Positions 33,457 through 46,065 are shown, counted from the first letter of the stretch. The stretch is 64,000 nucleotides of DNA from Hyphodiscus hymeniophilus (GCA_016508695.1 VNKQ01000002.1:186001-250000); one strand, 5' to 3'. Numbers and translations are program-made. The notes: generated by a model not told the origin, from the sequence alone.

Positions 33457-35324
33457 ATGCGCATGGACCCTAAATCTCGGCTTCTACAACAACCTGCAGC
33501 GACATCAAAACACCGGTCCAGCACTGTCCAAGTTGATGGCTCCCAAGGCCATATATACGACCTCAAAACGGCAATCGAATCGTTAGCCTTGGTGAAAATG
33601 TCGGGGGCAGAGGAACCATTGATGCGCCGTGAGTCCAATGATGACGAAGGCCATGATGTCGATCTCAGCGACGTTTCTCTACTCCTCGAGAAGAACCTCC
33701 GGCATCCAGGCATTTTCGTTTGGCTGTTAACATTCTCAGCTGGAGTCAGTGGTCTACTATTTGGCTGTACGTCCTCGGGTCTCATTTCTATGACAACCTC
33801 TAATATCTGCACACAGATGATACAGGCGTCATCTCAGCAACTCTCGTTTCAATCAACAGCTCCCTCGGGCATCCCTTGACCACTCTCGACAAATCCCTTA
33901 TAACCTCCGCTACGGCGCTCTTCGCACTTTTCGTGTCGCCCATGTCAGGAATCCTCGCGGACTCTCTGGGCCGTAAAAGGGTCGTACTCCTCGCAGATGC
34001 AGCATTCATCCTGGGTGCCGTTGTACAAGCAGTGACGTCTTCAGTGTCGGGCATGATCGTCGGTCGCTCAATAGTTGGGCTAGCAGTTGGTGCAGGAAGT
34101 TTTGTGGCTCCTCTTTATATCGCAGAACTCTCGCCGGCGCCGTTCAGAGGAAGGCTCATAACTATGAATATAATTTTCATTACAGTGGGTCAAGTGGTGG
34201 CATATATTGTGGGATGGGCTTTCGTGAAATGGGGTGATCTAAATACGGGGTGGAGATGGATGGTTGGCTTAGGTGCTGTCCCTGCTGGAATCCAGTGCTT
34301 GATCATGCTGGCTATGCCAGAAACACCAAGATGGCTTGCCAAAGTTGGAAAAGGAGATGAGGCTAGGGTGGTGTTGAATAAGGTCTTCGGCGGAGGTATT
34401 GACGTGCAGCGTATGGTTGATGGTGTGTTGAAGGGGATCGAGACGGAGGTTCGTGAAGAGGAGGAGGCTGTGAAAGGACGACGACGTGGCCAGAAAAAGA
34501 GCAAAGCATGGTTCCCTGGGATCAAGGATACTTGGGATGAGTTGTTTAGAGTGGGTGGGAACAAAAGGGCTTTAACTATTGCTTGCTTGTTGCAAGGGCT
34601 GCAGCAGCTTTGCGGCTTTGTATGATCATTGGCCTTTCCAAAAATGCTGTGCTAATCTGCGTAGAACTCCCTGATGTACTTCTCGGCAACAATCTTCACA
34701 ATTCTCGGCTTTTCAAGCCCGACGTTGACATCATTGTCTGTCGCCTTAACAAACTTTATCATGACTTGTGTGGCTCTGGTGTTGATCGACCGTGTTGGCA
34801 GGAGACGCATTCTCCTCTGGTCGATCCCAATCATGGCTCTCGGACTTCTGCTTTGCGCAGTCGGCTTCCTCTTCATCACCTTGCCCGCCGATCTCAACTC
34901 GGAAAACCCAGCTTCTGCTGCTGCAGCCCACGGAGAATACCCACTATCGGAACGTACAGCTCCCCTACTCGTCCTGGCGAGCGTGATGGTCTACGTTGGA
35001 GCATATGCCCTTGGATTAGGAAACGTCCCTTGGATGCAGAGCGAGCTCTTTCCCTTGAATGTGCGTTCTATGGGCTCAAGCCTGAGCACCAGCACCAATT
35101 GGGGCGCAAATTTTGTTGTAGGACTCACCTTTTTGCCGATGATGGAGTTTTTTACTCCAGCTTGGACATTCGTCGTTTATGCTTGTGTTTGTCTCGGTGG
35201 TTGGATATGCATCTGGCGCATATACCCCGAGACAAAAGGTCTGAGCCTCGAGGAGACGGGTGCTCTACTTGCTGATGGATGGGGCGTCAAGGAAAGCTTG
35301 CGAAAGGCAGATGCTAATGCATGA
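33457..35324 (+). CDS. Sugar-porter MFS, myo-inositol transporter (ITR-like)
   Basis: Plasma-membrane H+/polyol symporter close to fungal inositol transporters. Exons 33457-33766, 33817-34619 and 34665-35324; 590 aa, with a long cytosolic N-terminus (~90 residues) as in ITR proteins. Signatures: LLFGYDTGVISATL across intron 1, DSLGRKRVVLLAD in loop 2-3, PETPRWL, QGLQQLCGFNSLMYFSATIF across intron 2, DRVGRRRILL, and PETKGLSLEE at the end. A second in-frame ATG two codons later is an equally good start. No inositol catabolic genes are adjacent. Confidence 0.92.
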
Positions 35325-36608
35325 GAATTTCTCGAGGCTTCTCATTAAAAAACACCAATCTTACTTGGAGAGCCTGATACTCCTTTTTTCCCCCTATTCG
35401 ACTTATGCTGCCTTTTAAATTTCCTCCCTTGAATTATGAGATGAATTGCGTTTGCACATTCAAGAGGTAAAGTTATCTCCGCGGTACAGACACTCTGAAA
35501 ATCAAGACCAAACCCGTGCAGAACTTGGAATGGGAACATACCATGGTTTCCGATAAACCTAAAAGTTCCTCGCACATTTTTCAAGTCAGAACTTGGGTTC
35601 ACTGGGAGCCTCAATCGCTTTCAGACTTTGATGTACCCTAGGTACTAATCATACCCCTGAATTTGGCGAATCGTTATGGAGCACGTGACGTGGAGGGTGT
35701 TCGGCAATCCCAAGATCTTCCACGGTTCTCAGCACTCAAATCCGTAAACGAACGAACTTATATAACTCCCAATGAGTTCAGTGATGCGTATTTCCATCGA
35801 GCAATCCACTCATGCGGACCTCCATACCCGCATGTGCATGAAAGGGCGCCCAGAGCGGCGCCTCAAAGTTGACAAGCGTTGGCTGAAGAGAATCTTGTTG
35901 ACTGTTCAGTAATCAGCGACACTTTTATAAACCCTCGGCCCGTAGCTTAAGCGACGGAAACAAGCCATCATCTCGTCATTTACGATTCTTGTGCAGTGAT
36001 TGCGGTAGACTGACTCGTCCAGTGAGACCAGTCGTGTCGTAGTTTCTTTGTCTTGATTTCGATGCTTTCTTGGGCGTGCTTCGTTAACCTACATTCCTTT
36101 CTTTATCTTCAAGTTGAGTAAGAGGATTGGCTCCAAGTACTAGCATCGCCGTGTTACTCACACAGGGTTGTGTAGTTTTCTGAAGAAGTTTAATCCCGGC
36201 CGTAAGGATGTGACTCCTTGATCGGCTTCTGACTTTATTATGATTAGAAAACACCTGCGTCCCACATCTCATCTCCTTTGACTACTTTGGTACAAATCCG
36301 AGAGACCACCGAATCACGCACATCAGTACCTTGTCCACGCAGCCCATATCGGATTATCAAGACTCAAGATCCTGCCGACGCAGCAATCTCATTGGTTGCA
36401 CAGAAAACAAACCCCAAACCTTGTCATGAATTTTTCCGTCGTTGACAAGCATGGAAACGTTTACTGAAACCTGAGGGGCCTCATTCTCCATATAAAAGCC
36501 AAGTGCCAACTATTCATGTTGCATGTTGACAGCTACCACTACTTTCAACGTGAATCTGTTCAGTCCATAATGATCTCTGAGCTATAACAGCTATCCCCAA
36601 TTTCTTCA
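35325..36608. other. Intergenic, promoter of DHA1 transporter
   Basis: About 1.3 kb without a recognisable gene. TATAAAAG is present at 36491-36498, 111 bases before the next ATG. Confidence 0.5.
36491..36498 (+). promoter_or_regulatory. TATA box of the DHA1 transporter
   Basis: TATAAAAG, 111 bases upstream of the ATG at 36609. Inferred from position and sequence. Confidence 0.45.
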
Positions 36609-38282
36609 ATGTCCTCGACAGGTGGAAGCCGTGATGTGGAGAAAGAACCGTCAAGCACATTGGACGACCCCGAGAAGTTCGAAAACGGGACTAGAGCTTC
36701 AAGTCTCCCAGTTGACCCTACAGATTGGAATGGAGCAGACGACCCGTTGAACCCTTTGAACTGGCCTGCATGGAAAAGAAATTTCCACGTCGTTCCCCCA
36801 GCTTTGATATCATTTTCCTGGTGAGTATCTTCCCACCATGCCCGAACGTCCAATCTATCCCTCCTCCTAACTCTGCTCGACAGCACTCTCGGCTCATCGA
36901 TCTACTCTCCTGCGTTTCCGGTTATTCAGCATGACTTCCACGTTGGTCCTACAGTGGCACTGCTTCCGCTCTCTTTCTACGTCCTCGCACTAGGTTTCGG
37001 CCCGCTTCTCGCCGCACCCATGTCGGAGACATATGGTCGGCATGTCGTGTACCTCGTTTCAACTCCCGTCGGTGCTCTCTTCACCCTGGGTGCTGGCTTT
37101 TCTCAAAACATCTGGACATTATGCATCCTCCGTTTTTTTGCCGGTCTCACGTTCTCCCCTTCGCTCGCCATTGGGGCTGGGTCTATCGCCGATGTCAACA
37201 AAGCAGAACATCGAGCTGCTCCCTCCACTCTCTATATCCTTAGTCCGTTCCTCGGGCCAGCTTTAGGGTAATTGTCTCAAACTGCAGGGTTTCAGAGCTG
37301 ACCTATATGTCCCAGACCTGTCATCGGCTCTTTCGTTACGGTCCGTAAGAATTGGAGGTGGACACAGTGGACCATCATCTTCTTCGCAATCCTTTCCATG
37401 ATCGTCACAGTATTCGCCGAGGAAACATACAAAAAAACTCTCATCCAGCGACGGAACAAGAAGCTTGGCCTTCCACCACCACCAACTCCCTTCGCCTCCT
37501 CCGCCGCCAAGATAAAGTTCCTGCTCACCGTCACACTCACCAGACCACTCCACATGCTCTTCACCGAGCCCATCGTCGGATTCCTGAGTCTCTACGTAGC
37601 ATTCAACTTCTCCATCCTGTTCTCCTTCTTCGCCGCCTTCCCATACGTCTTTGAGTCGGTCTACGGATTCGACACCGAGCAGTCTGGCTTGGTGTTCCTG
37701 GCCATCGGCGTCGGGTGCTCGCTGGCGGTTCCAACGGTGCTGATTTGCGATCGGTTGCTCTATCAACCCCGGGTGCGGATCTCGCATGAAGAAGGCAGGA
37801 AAGGTATCGTGCCACCCGAGCACCGACTGTATCCGGCTATGATGGGTTCGTTTGGATTGCCCATTGGACTCTTCTGGTTTGCATGGACGGCACGGAGTGG
37901 CGTTTCCTGGGCATCCCCCGTCGTGAGCGCTGTTCCGTTTGCTTGGGGCAATTTGAGCATTTTCGTTGGTGAGTTTTCTTTTTCTCTCACGATCCTTGTC
38001 CGAAGATGCTAATATGATGTGGCAGCCACTGCTATGTACCTGATGGACACCTACCAGGCGTTGACTGGAGCGAGCGCCATGGCAGCGAACGGCCTCCTGA
38101 GGTACGCGTTTGGAGCAGCATTTCCTCTCTTTACACTCCAGATGTACGAGAGGCTAGGAATCAATTGGGCGACGTCTCTGCTGGCATTCGTGACTGTCGC
38201 TCTGATGCCTATCCCTTGGGTTATATTCAAGTTTGGGCATTTCATCAGGGGGAGGAGCCAGTACGATACCTTGAAAGCATAG
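36609..38282 (+). CDS. MFS multidrug/polyamine transporter (DHA1, Tpo1/caf5-like)
   Basis: Plasma-membrane H+ antiporter of the DHA1 group. Exons 36609-36820, 36884-37267, 37316-37968 and 38026-38282; 501 aa. The cytosolic N-terminus ends in the typical DDPLNPLNWPAWKR just before segment 1. Motif A is replaced by the group's MSETYGRHVVYL in loop 2-3. SPFLGPALGPVIGSF (motif C, antiporter) spans intron 2. FNFSILFSFFAAFPYVFESV and MYLMDTYQALTGASAMAANG are also characteristic. Convergent with the GH89 gene. The substrate is unknown; drugs, polyamines or a cluster metabolite are possible. Confidence 0.92.
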
Positions 38283-38473
38283 TGTAGTATGAGGTAATCA
38301 GAACACATGATCAGACTTTTGTAGATGAGACATCTCAGGTGCAGCATAGCATTTGGAATTATTTTTGGTGAAATCTATAATCTTCTTGAAAAAGTAGCGT
38401 CAAAAGCTTCTAGAAGTGTGTTGTTGAATTCGTTGACAGACGTCTTCACATGTGAAGACCTTATTCTTAGTTT

Positions 38474-40855
38474 TCATGAGCCAAAGATCCCCGGCCAGTC
38501 ACCGCTCAGCCCTCCTAAGACAGTCGTCAAGTTCGCCACGGCGGGACCCTCAACGCTCATCGTCGGCCCACTCGTCTTGTTTCCCCACGTCTCACCCCAC
38601 TGCAACAACAATGCATCCAAAATCGTCTTATTATATGAAGCAACCTCAGTTGTCATTAAATAGCTTGTGAAGATCTCCCAACGAGGGATGTAATATGAGC
38701 TCACAAGCCCACCCCAGCTCTTCGAAGCATAGTCATTGATTTGACCACTTGGTCCCCAGAGTGTAATTTGATTCCTAGCGTTGTATTCGTAGAAGTTGGC
38801 GATGGTGGTGTTGGAGGTTTGTGAGCGTGCAGACGAGATCCATGTGCTGAGAGAAAACGCCGGATTGGTAGAGAGGACTGTGTCTAGACTTGTGAGGAGT
38901 GAAGTGAGATTTGTGCCTGCGGCTTGAATTGTGGCGTTCGAGCGAGCGGAAGACGTGTAGGCGGAAAGCAAGCTGGTATACATATCATCAAATGAGTTAC
39001 TCATGACTTGTCGAGTTACATCTACGATGTCGTATTGATAAGCAGGGTTGTTCCATAAGGCTGGGTTGGCCGAGGCAGCCGAAAACAATGTCTTCCACAC
39101 GCTGACCAGCATGTTTGGGTCATAATTGATAGTAGTAGCGTGATGTCCTGTTAGATTTAGCATTCCAGTGATGTTTGGCGAAAGCTCAAGAATCGATTTG
39201 GTAACAGCAGTAGTCGTAAGATTGGTGTTATTATACACGGTTGAGTGCATTGTATCCCATGCAGAGTATAATTCTTGAGGAATGTCTCCAGTACCGGAAT
39301 ATCTTCGTGTGACCCAGTTGTGAAAATAAGCTGAGGTATCTATGGGGGATCCGGACCAAGCTTGGTCTAAAAGAAGGTCATACATGATCTCGTTTCCTTC
39401 TTGTCCCTCCATGGTGAGACCGAATCCAACAAGGGAGGTCGAGTTGGAGAGTGCTTCAATCGGGTTGATTGTAACGTTCATTACTTGGCCGTACAAGCCC
39501 ATGTTTCCTCCATAGCCATGAAGCTGGCACCAAATCCATGGCTTTCCGAAATAAGAATTGGTTCGTTGCCACTGAGGCGCCGACTCTGAGAACAGGTCGA
39601 GAATTAACATGTCACTGTTGTCTGCTACGCCGCCAAGGTACGCTTCAATGCGGGAGATATTCCAGAAAGCCGAATTTGAAAAGAACAGCCAGCCCTGCAT
39701 GAGCCAAATCGCCTGAGAATCGGCCGCTTTTAGACTCTTCCAGGTGTTGTAGGACACATTCGTGAGGTATTCGAGGTCTCCCGAGTACGGATCATTTTCG
39801 TTGTACTGATCCAAGGTATAGATATGCGTGATATTGCCATAAGCTTCCGCTTGCTTCGATATGAAGCTCTTCTGCAGATCCGTAAACGCAGGATCCACGG
39901 GTTCCAAGAACGTGACGTTGGTGAATTCGGTGGGAAAGCCACTCCACTGTGATCCATTCACAACAGTTGCGTTGGGAAGAACACGAGTGATAGCTCTCGG
40001 AACAAACCCTGTGAAGCAAGGAAGCACAGGCGTCATGCCTAGCTCCACCATTCGTGCAGTGATGTTCTTCTGGAGCTCGAATTGATTGTCAATCCACTCC
40101 ATCGGCAGATCCCCACCCCAGGAACCTTGAATGTTGCCAAAGCGATTCCAGGCTTGAAAAGCCGGACCGCTGAGGTAGGCATTAATTTCAGCATCTGTCA
40201 TCCCGAGTTCTCGGAATGCGTCGACCAGTATCTTTTCCTGGCCAACCCAAGCGAGGGGTAAATTGACCCCGCGTAGAGCCAGCCAGTCGAGCTCAAGCTC
40301 CCAGTCTTCCCAAGTCCAGAATGCGGCGGTGTAAGAGAACGTGACTGTTGCGTAATCAGTAATCGAGTCGAAGAAATAAATGATTCTAATCACCTGTGTT
40401 AAAATGATATCGCCAAGGCACTATACTTGAGCCTTTGATGGGCTGGTCAAGCGGTGGTAGAATCACAGGACCAACGTCAAGCCGGCTCCCAATTCCCCAC
40501 CAAATATCAACATGCATCGTGTCTGTCAAATAGCGATGCAATCTATTTTGGACAATAAGCCAAGGTGACCTTCACGGCGTCACTATTCATCTCACCCTGA
40601 AGCCAAAGCAATCAAGCTGTTGCCCTCAACCTGGATCTTGCCTGCATCCGTTGAGGATATTGTGTACGCATCGTTGGTGGAATTCGTAGCTGAAGTGATC
40701 GGTGTCGTCTGATTCTCAAGCAGTCGAAAGATGAAATCGTCGACATGATCAGGCAATCTCCGTCTGACCAGGTCGAGAATGCCGTCAGTTGACTGGGCCG
40801 TCGAGGTCGTCACGACCGCCGCAAACGCGCAAGCCAGGAGTTTCCGAAACAACAT
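38474..40855 (-). CDS. Secreted alpha-N-acetylglucosaminidase, GH89 (NAGLU-like)
   Basis: Glycoside hydrolase 89 removing terminal alpha-linked N-acetylglucosamine. Exons 40855-40596, 40542-40394 and 40344-38474; 759 aa, the length of animal NAGLU. A signal peptide is seen (MLFRKLLACAFAAVVTTSTA). Domain order is N-terminal domain, then TIM barrel starting at FSYTAAFWTWEDWELELDW, then a helical C-terminal domain. The likely catalytic glutamates are in DQYNENDPYSGD and EGQEGNEIMYD, aligned with the two human active-site Glu residues by family knowledge. WGGDLPMEW and WCQLHGYGGNMGLYG are conserved. Many NxS/T sequons support secretion. The natural fungal substrate is not established. Confidence 0.93.
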
Positions 40856-41456
40856 TCTGAGTTACTCACTTACTCCAAGTCTGGAACGGCGGGATAGGTG
40901 AAGAACTTGAGGTGGCTTCGAAGCATGTTTTATGCACCGGTATCCAGCTGGACCCTTACGTCAAGGATCGCCGTTCACCAGGGTCGGGCAGATCCTCACG
41001 TCCAGGGCGAGGAGCATTTGAAGCCGCATGCAACGTTGCGCGTCCCGTGACTGGGACATGATGACGATTTTCGGGGCGCTATAGATGGGGGTTGCAGTTA
41101 AGTAGATATGCGGTGCAGGCCGGAAAGTGGGAGTTGTTTCCTGGAAAGTGGGATCGAGATGCAGGAGACGATACAGGGATTTGGTAAACTCACGTGAGTA
41201 TATTTGATGAGTCCAGTGAAAGATGGAGGATGGACTTGCTTGACAGTTTCAATGAGGAGATAAAATGTGTAAGTCTTCTTGAGCTTGTATTAATGTTTCC
41301 CTTTTCTGGATCTCTGAAATGTGATGGCAAGACGTCGTTTTAAGAGTGGTCTCCCCCAGGTGAAGTCGTCAAGCCATACCCATGAGATCCGTTGCAGTCT
41401 AAATCAAAATTTAAGAGAGGCTCCATTCGATACTGCATGTTGATCATTATTCTCGC
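40856..41456. other. Intergenic
   Basis: 600 bases between two minus-strand genes: GH89 promoter and 3' end of the dioxygenase. No open frame of note. Confidence 0.5.
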
Positions 41457-43024
41457 TCAAGCCGACTTGGCTTCAACGTCCCTCTCCTGACAATACTTCT
41501 CAACCTCTTTAGCTAAAGTGTCCTTCTGCACATACATCAATTCCATAACATCATCGCACTCCTTCCCCAGTTTCCTCCCTGCCCCCTCATAAACCTCAAC
41601 CATAGCCTGTAGAACAGCTTGCAACTGATTCGGCAACCAAGTAACGATGGGACTCCCACCCGTAGCAGTAGGATGGGATGTTTTCTTCAAAATATACTCC
41701 CGAGTGAAACACCAATGGCGCCATCTGAAGTCTCGGACTTGGTTCAAAGCGAGTAGATACAGAGCCGTGGAGGATGGCTCTTGTAAGGCATATGACTTGA
41801 GTGAGAGGAATGAGGACCGTGCTCTAACATATTCAAGAAACTCCCTGTGGTTGCCGGGACGGTACGAGCGGAAGTCTTGGAGGATGCTGGTTAGGGGCGT
41901 GTCAGGCATGGTAACTTGGAGGAGGTTATCGCAGAGTGGAATCTTCTTGCTGTTAGTGGGTGGAAAGTGGTTCAAGGGAAAAGAGAACTTGCCATGCTAT
42001 CATTTGCACCTGATTCACCGCGGAATGAGAGGGGTTCCTCAGATACGCCTTCATAGATCACTCCATGTGGGAACATAGATTGGCTTGTGATTCCGAAGAT
42101 GAAAGTCCGGAATGAAGTGTAATCACCAGGTTTACTCTTTCCCCACATACCTCAGAACGCGTCAATTTCAGGCGTCTGTAAAACATGAAAGGGAGTTAAA
42201 GAGAGATTGACATACCGTCCATAACTTTGTTGACTTTGATCATGCTCTGAACAACTTTTCCCATTCCAGCATCGAAGGCTTCGCGATCATTGGAATCACA
42301 TGCCTCGAGAGCTGAGACAACGCCGTCAACAAGTGGCCCAGAGTTTTGAACCATATCGACGTGTACGAGCACAAATCCTGCTTCAGAGGATTTGGGATCA
42401 AGACCGTGCTCGAAAGCCCGGATAAGACGTAGATTATCATACTCGAGCCCAAGCTTGGGGTTCTCAAGACGATAGTTGAAAAGTGCATATGATCCAGCAT
42501 ACTCCATGAATGGCTTGAAGCCGGCCCTGAATTCTATCAATCGAGAAGAAAGCTAGGCTTGATACGACGACTTACAGCTTAGCGCATCTAGATATCGGCA
42601 ATGAGATGACGGAAGGCAGTGTTTGGCGTCCAAGGCCATACGCGTCTCCCTTCATGAATCGCTCGTGGCAGGGCTCGAGGAGGTAAGCCGAGGCCAAGAA
42701 AGAGTAGTCGCGATAGAGCGCATTCATGAGAGGAAGATTGTTCTGGTACTTATCGATGGCAGCAGTGAGATCGGGTAATTCTTGAAGGACTGTTTCGCCG
42801 AGAGTGCATGTTGCAAGAAGACCAGGCATACCGTCCAATTTCTTGATCGGCATCCGAGTGAGAATAGACTCTAGCACATCGAAGTCAGATGGAAGCTCGA
42901 TGATGGGTTCTTGTCGGGGAAGAAAGCCACGAGTTGTTGAGACCATGAAGGCAGGAAGGGAGGTGTCATTTGGTCTTGTGTCTCGAAGGACATCGAAGTG
43001 CAATGAAGGGGCAACAGATCCCAT
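41457..43024 (-). CDS. Indoleamine 2,3-dioxygenase
   Basis: Haem dioxygenase opening the indole ring of tryptophan to N-formylkynurenine, the first step of the kynurenine/NAD pathway. Exons 43024-42576, 42526-42216, 42150-41993 and 41942-41457; 467 aa, usual for fungal IDO. Blocks: GFLPRQEPIIELP, MEYAGSYALFNYRL, SFRGESGAND, FRSYRPGNHREFL, and RDFRWRHWCFTREYI with the haem-ligand region, then ATGGSPIVTWLPNQL. The third intron begins GCAAGT: only a GC-AG intron restores GANDSM-IPLCDN in frame. The start is the ATG before MGSVAPSLHF, as upstream in-frame codons include no ATG. Possibly specialised rather than housekeeping, as fungi often hold several IDOs. Confidence 0.95.
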
Positions 43025-44931
43025 CTTGAGAGCTTGAAAGATGTTGTCGGTCTGGGAAGAGCTGGGAAGAAGATGTGTGAGACTTGGTGGCAAAGGAAAG
43101 ATGAAGGATTTTGAGGAACTGCGCAAAATTTCGAGATTTTATCTCTTTGTGGGCGTGGCCGGAATTCAATCCGGCCTCGAAGCTTACGACCTTCCCACCA
43201 CGCCTTTGGGTCCACTTGTTGAAATCCATTGATAAGAGAAACATCTGTGTGTCTTGCGCTCGCTTGATACTAAATGGGTGTGAGTTTCACCACATCCATC
43301 ATAACAGCGACTCGTGGATGCCTTCCACAGAGGAAACCAAGAGGAGTCCAAAGACAAGCAGATCACGGGATTCGCAATATAACAATAACAGGGTATAGAT
43401 CTCGAATGAACAATTGCTCCGGACCAAGGAATCTTGGGTGCCTTTAGCTACCACATGTTCGGAAGCTTTCTCAAACATTTCAGCAACTTCTTTCTCATGG
43501 CTGAAATCAACTTGATTTCGCTGCATCGAAGAATCACGATGCCTTTCGGCTTGACGTGTGTAGGAGGCCCGAGATTATCCGGCTTGAAACGATCCTTTCT
43601 GATTGGCAAATTGGCCGGAAATCCCACCGCTGCGGGGGTGCCACCTTTCTTTACCAAATGGAGAAAAGCAATCCGGGATGACGATGGCACCAAGGAGCTC
43701 TGTTTGGCACGTGATGGATATATAAGAATACCTTAGGCAGAAAACATTCATGTCTTCCTACCTACTCACTTGGTAGAAGAAAAGATACAACAGCGTGTTG
43801 TACGGAGAAAATGGTCGCCTTGAAACTCTGCTCTTAGGTTAAGAGAACGGAATGAGGAAGCATACACACAGAAATTGAAAGAGTTTAAAACTGACAAAAG
43901 ATTTAACGCAAAGCGTCTTCTCCTAAGTCATATCTATCGAGTCTGCGAATGGTAGATTCAAGATACTACATTGTTGTCAAAACCACGACATAACACCACC
44001 ATACACATACACAATCAACAAAAGGACCCGAATGGTTTCCATACAGAGCTGGTGCTTCTCGGATCCTTCAGCATAACCTCTTGACGGACAGTACCGTTCA
44101 CGTCTCGGAGGTAGTTCTAGACCTCAGACCACTTCAATCTGTCCTTGGAGAACACACAATAACTGTTCTTGACAGGAAATCCGATAAAGATCCTTCTTCG
44201 TAACACAAGAATCAGATATCCAACAAATACGCATGAAAGAGAACAAGTGTTGGAGGTTGATTATTGCAACAGCGGTCAATGACCAACTGAACCCCCCGCT
44301 CCGCAACCCGCATCCAAAAATAGGTAGGTAGGTAGGCACCTCAGATGAGCGGCCTCTTTTTATAGACATCAAATTCAGGACACATGAAACGAAAACTTCC
44401 AACATTTCCCTTGCTTCCGCTTCCAATCGCAAGATTTTTGAGTGAGCACCCTCATCCCTCATCCCTCCCACCACGGATCTGCCGTCTCAGCCCGCATGAT
44501 CCAGGGTCTCCAGTACGACCCCATCAGCCATCTCTCGGATCAAGCTGCACCTCAACCCAACCACAACCCTTTGAAGACGCCTTGTAATGCCGCACCTCGC
44601 ATCTCCAACCCACCAACTGCTCTCCGAGAAGGATTCAGCCTCTGCTCATTGACGGTCCAGAGGAGCCTTGTTGTGTTGAAAATGCTTGTTGTCCAATCGC
44701 AAGTGTGGTTTGCAGAGACTCCGAGCATCTCAGCTCTTGCAATCGAGCCACGTTCTGGGAAAATGCGGCTAGGTAGTACTCACAGCTTCGATTATCCTTC
44801 TTCCCGTTTTCTTTATCCTCTTCTTCTTCTTCCGTTCTTCTATGTAAATCTTTGCTGCTTTCGTGGTCTGTTGCTTCAGCGAATGTGTTTTTGGTAGAGC
44901 CTCACACTTCTTACCGAGCTGTTGACAGACG
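43025..44931. other. Long intergenic region
   Basis: 1.9 kb between divergent genes. No recognisable coding sequence on either strand. A four-copy TAGG microsatellite is present at 44321-44336. Pyrimidine-rich tracts near 44800-44880 suit the promoter/5' leader of the next gene. Confidence 0.5.
44321..44336. repeat. (TAGG)4 microsatellite
   Basis: Four perfect TAGG units in the intergenic region before the cysteine-rich membrane protein gene. Confidence 0.8.
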
Positions 44932-46065
44932 ATGTCTCCCTTCCTCCAAGTCGTCGCAACATTCTGTGTCATTCTCGGAGCTGTCGAAGCTCAATACGGC
45001 GGCATGGAGATAGCCCCAAGACTCAGTCCCCGATTCTACCTAGGGAACTCCCCTCTCCCCCAGCTCGACCGCAGACAAAGCGGCCTCTGCGCCAGCGACT
45101 CGCACTCGTGTCTCGACGTCAACGCCTCGGTCTGCTGCCCGGACTCGCAATACTGCATCATCGACGACTCCTTCTCCCCCCAATGCTGCGACATTGGATC
45201 GACCTGCGGGAACCCCTGCGATGACTCGCACTACGTCTGCTCCTCCACCGCCACGGTCTCCGGCACCGCGACGGCGACCGCCGCATGCTGTCCGCGCTCC
45301 TGCCCCTCGGTGTCCCAGTTCAAGTGCGAGGCCGCCTATGGTGGGGGATGCTGTCCTTTCGGCTACGCATGCGAGTCTGGCCAGAACTGTAGAGCGACGG
45401 CGGCTCCCACGACGAGCACCGCAGCCATCGTGTCGGAAGTCCCCAGCGGCTGTACGACTAGCCAGATAGCATGTCCCACTACGATGGGAGGCGGATGCTG
45501 TGGAGTGGGCCTCAGCTGTACGGTGGTTGACAACACGAATTACTGTGCCAGTGCGACTTCCTCTGCTATGCGGACTGGGCCCGATGGGGTTCTCGCGAGT
45601 GAGGTCTCGGAACATACTCGAAGCTCTGGGCTTTCAACAGGAGTAAAGGCTGGGATAGGTGCTGGAGTTGCACTGGGCGCTTGCGTGGTGCTTGGAGGAC
45701 TGTTATGGTTTTGCATTGTGCATCGACGGCGGGCGAGAAATGACAGGAGTAGACATGAGAGTAGTGCTCCTGCTCTAAGTCAGGTCTCTGGAGAAAGGTC
45801 CGATGGGAGACAGAGTGCGGGACGAAGTTTTCCAAGTGACTATTTCGGGGCTGCTAGTCCTGGTCCCTTCTCGTCCGATGGGATGTCCCATGGCAGCTCG
45901 CTGGGAGGACAGAGGGGCGTTCCTCTTTCGCCGGACAGTCCTGGCGATATTGCGACGCCAGTGGAAATTGATTCAAGAGATCATTCCAATGTGACTTCAC
46001 CTGGATATATCGACGACCGTATGAAAGGGCCAATTGTAGCAGCATATACGGTTGAGCTGCCCTGA
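44932..46065 (+). CDS. Cysteine-rich secreted/membrane protein, single-pass
   Basis: Function unknown. One exon, 377 aa. Signal peptide ~1-20 (FLQVVATFCVILGAVEAQ). The ectodomain (residues ~50-205) has about 24 Cys in repeated CC modules (SVCCPDSQYC, PQCCDIGSTCGNPC, GGGCCPFGYACESGQNC, GGGCCGVGLSC), likely disulfide-rich. A transmembrane helix (GIGAGVALGACVVLGGLLWF) is followed by HRRRAR and a Ser/Pro/Gly-rich cytosolic tail of ~120 residues. This layout resembles fungal cell-surface sensor or wall-anchored proteins, but no WSC or CFEM consensus was recognised. Local GC is high in the ectodomain. The leader is pyrimidine-rich. Confidence 0.82.
   Translation: MSPFLQVVATFCVILGAVEAQYGGMEIAPRLSPRFYLGNSPLPQLDRRQSGLCASDSHSCLDVNASVCCPDSQYCIIDDSFSPQCCDIGSTCGNPCDDSHYVCSSTATVSGTATATAACCPRSCPSVSQFKCEAAYGGGCCPFGYACESGQNCRATAAPTTSTAAIVSEVPSGCTTSQIACPTTMGGGCCGVGLSCTVVDNTNYCASATSSAMRTGPDGVLASEVSEHTRSSGLSTGVKAGIGAGVALGACVVLGGLLWFCIVHRRRARNDRSRHESSAPALSQVSGERSDGRQSAGRSFPSDYFGAASPGPFSSDGMSHGSSLGGQRGVPLSPDSPGDIATPVEIDSRDHSNVTSPGYIDDRMKGPIVAAYTVELP

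Noticed and set aside
45040..45615. 191-codon minus-strand open frame
   Set aside because: It lies opposite the cysteine-rich plus-strand gene, is rich in Arg/Gly from GC-biased codons, and has no domain; it is an antisense shadow.
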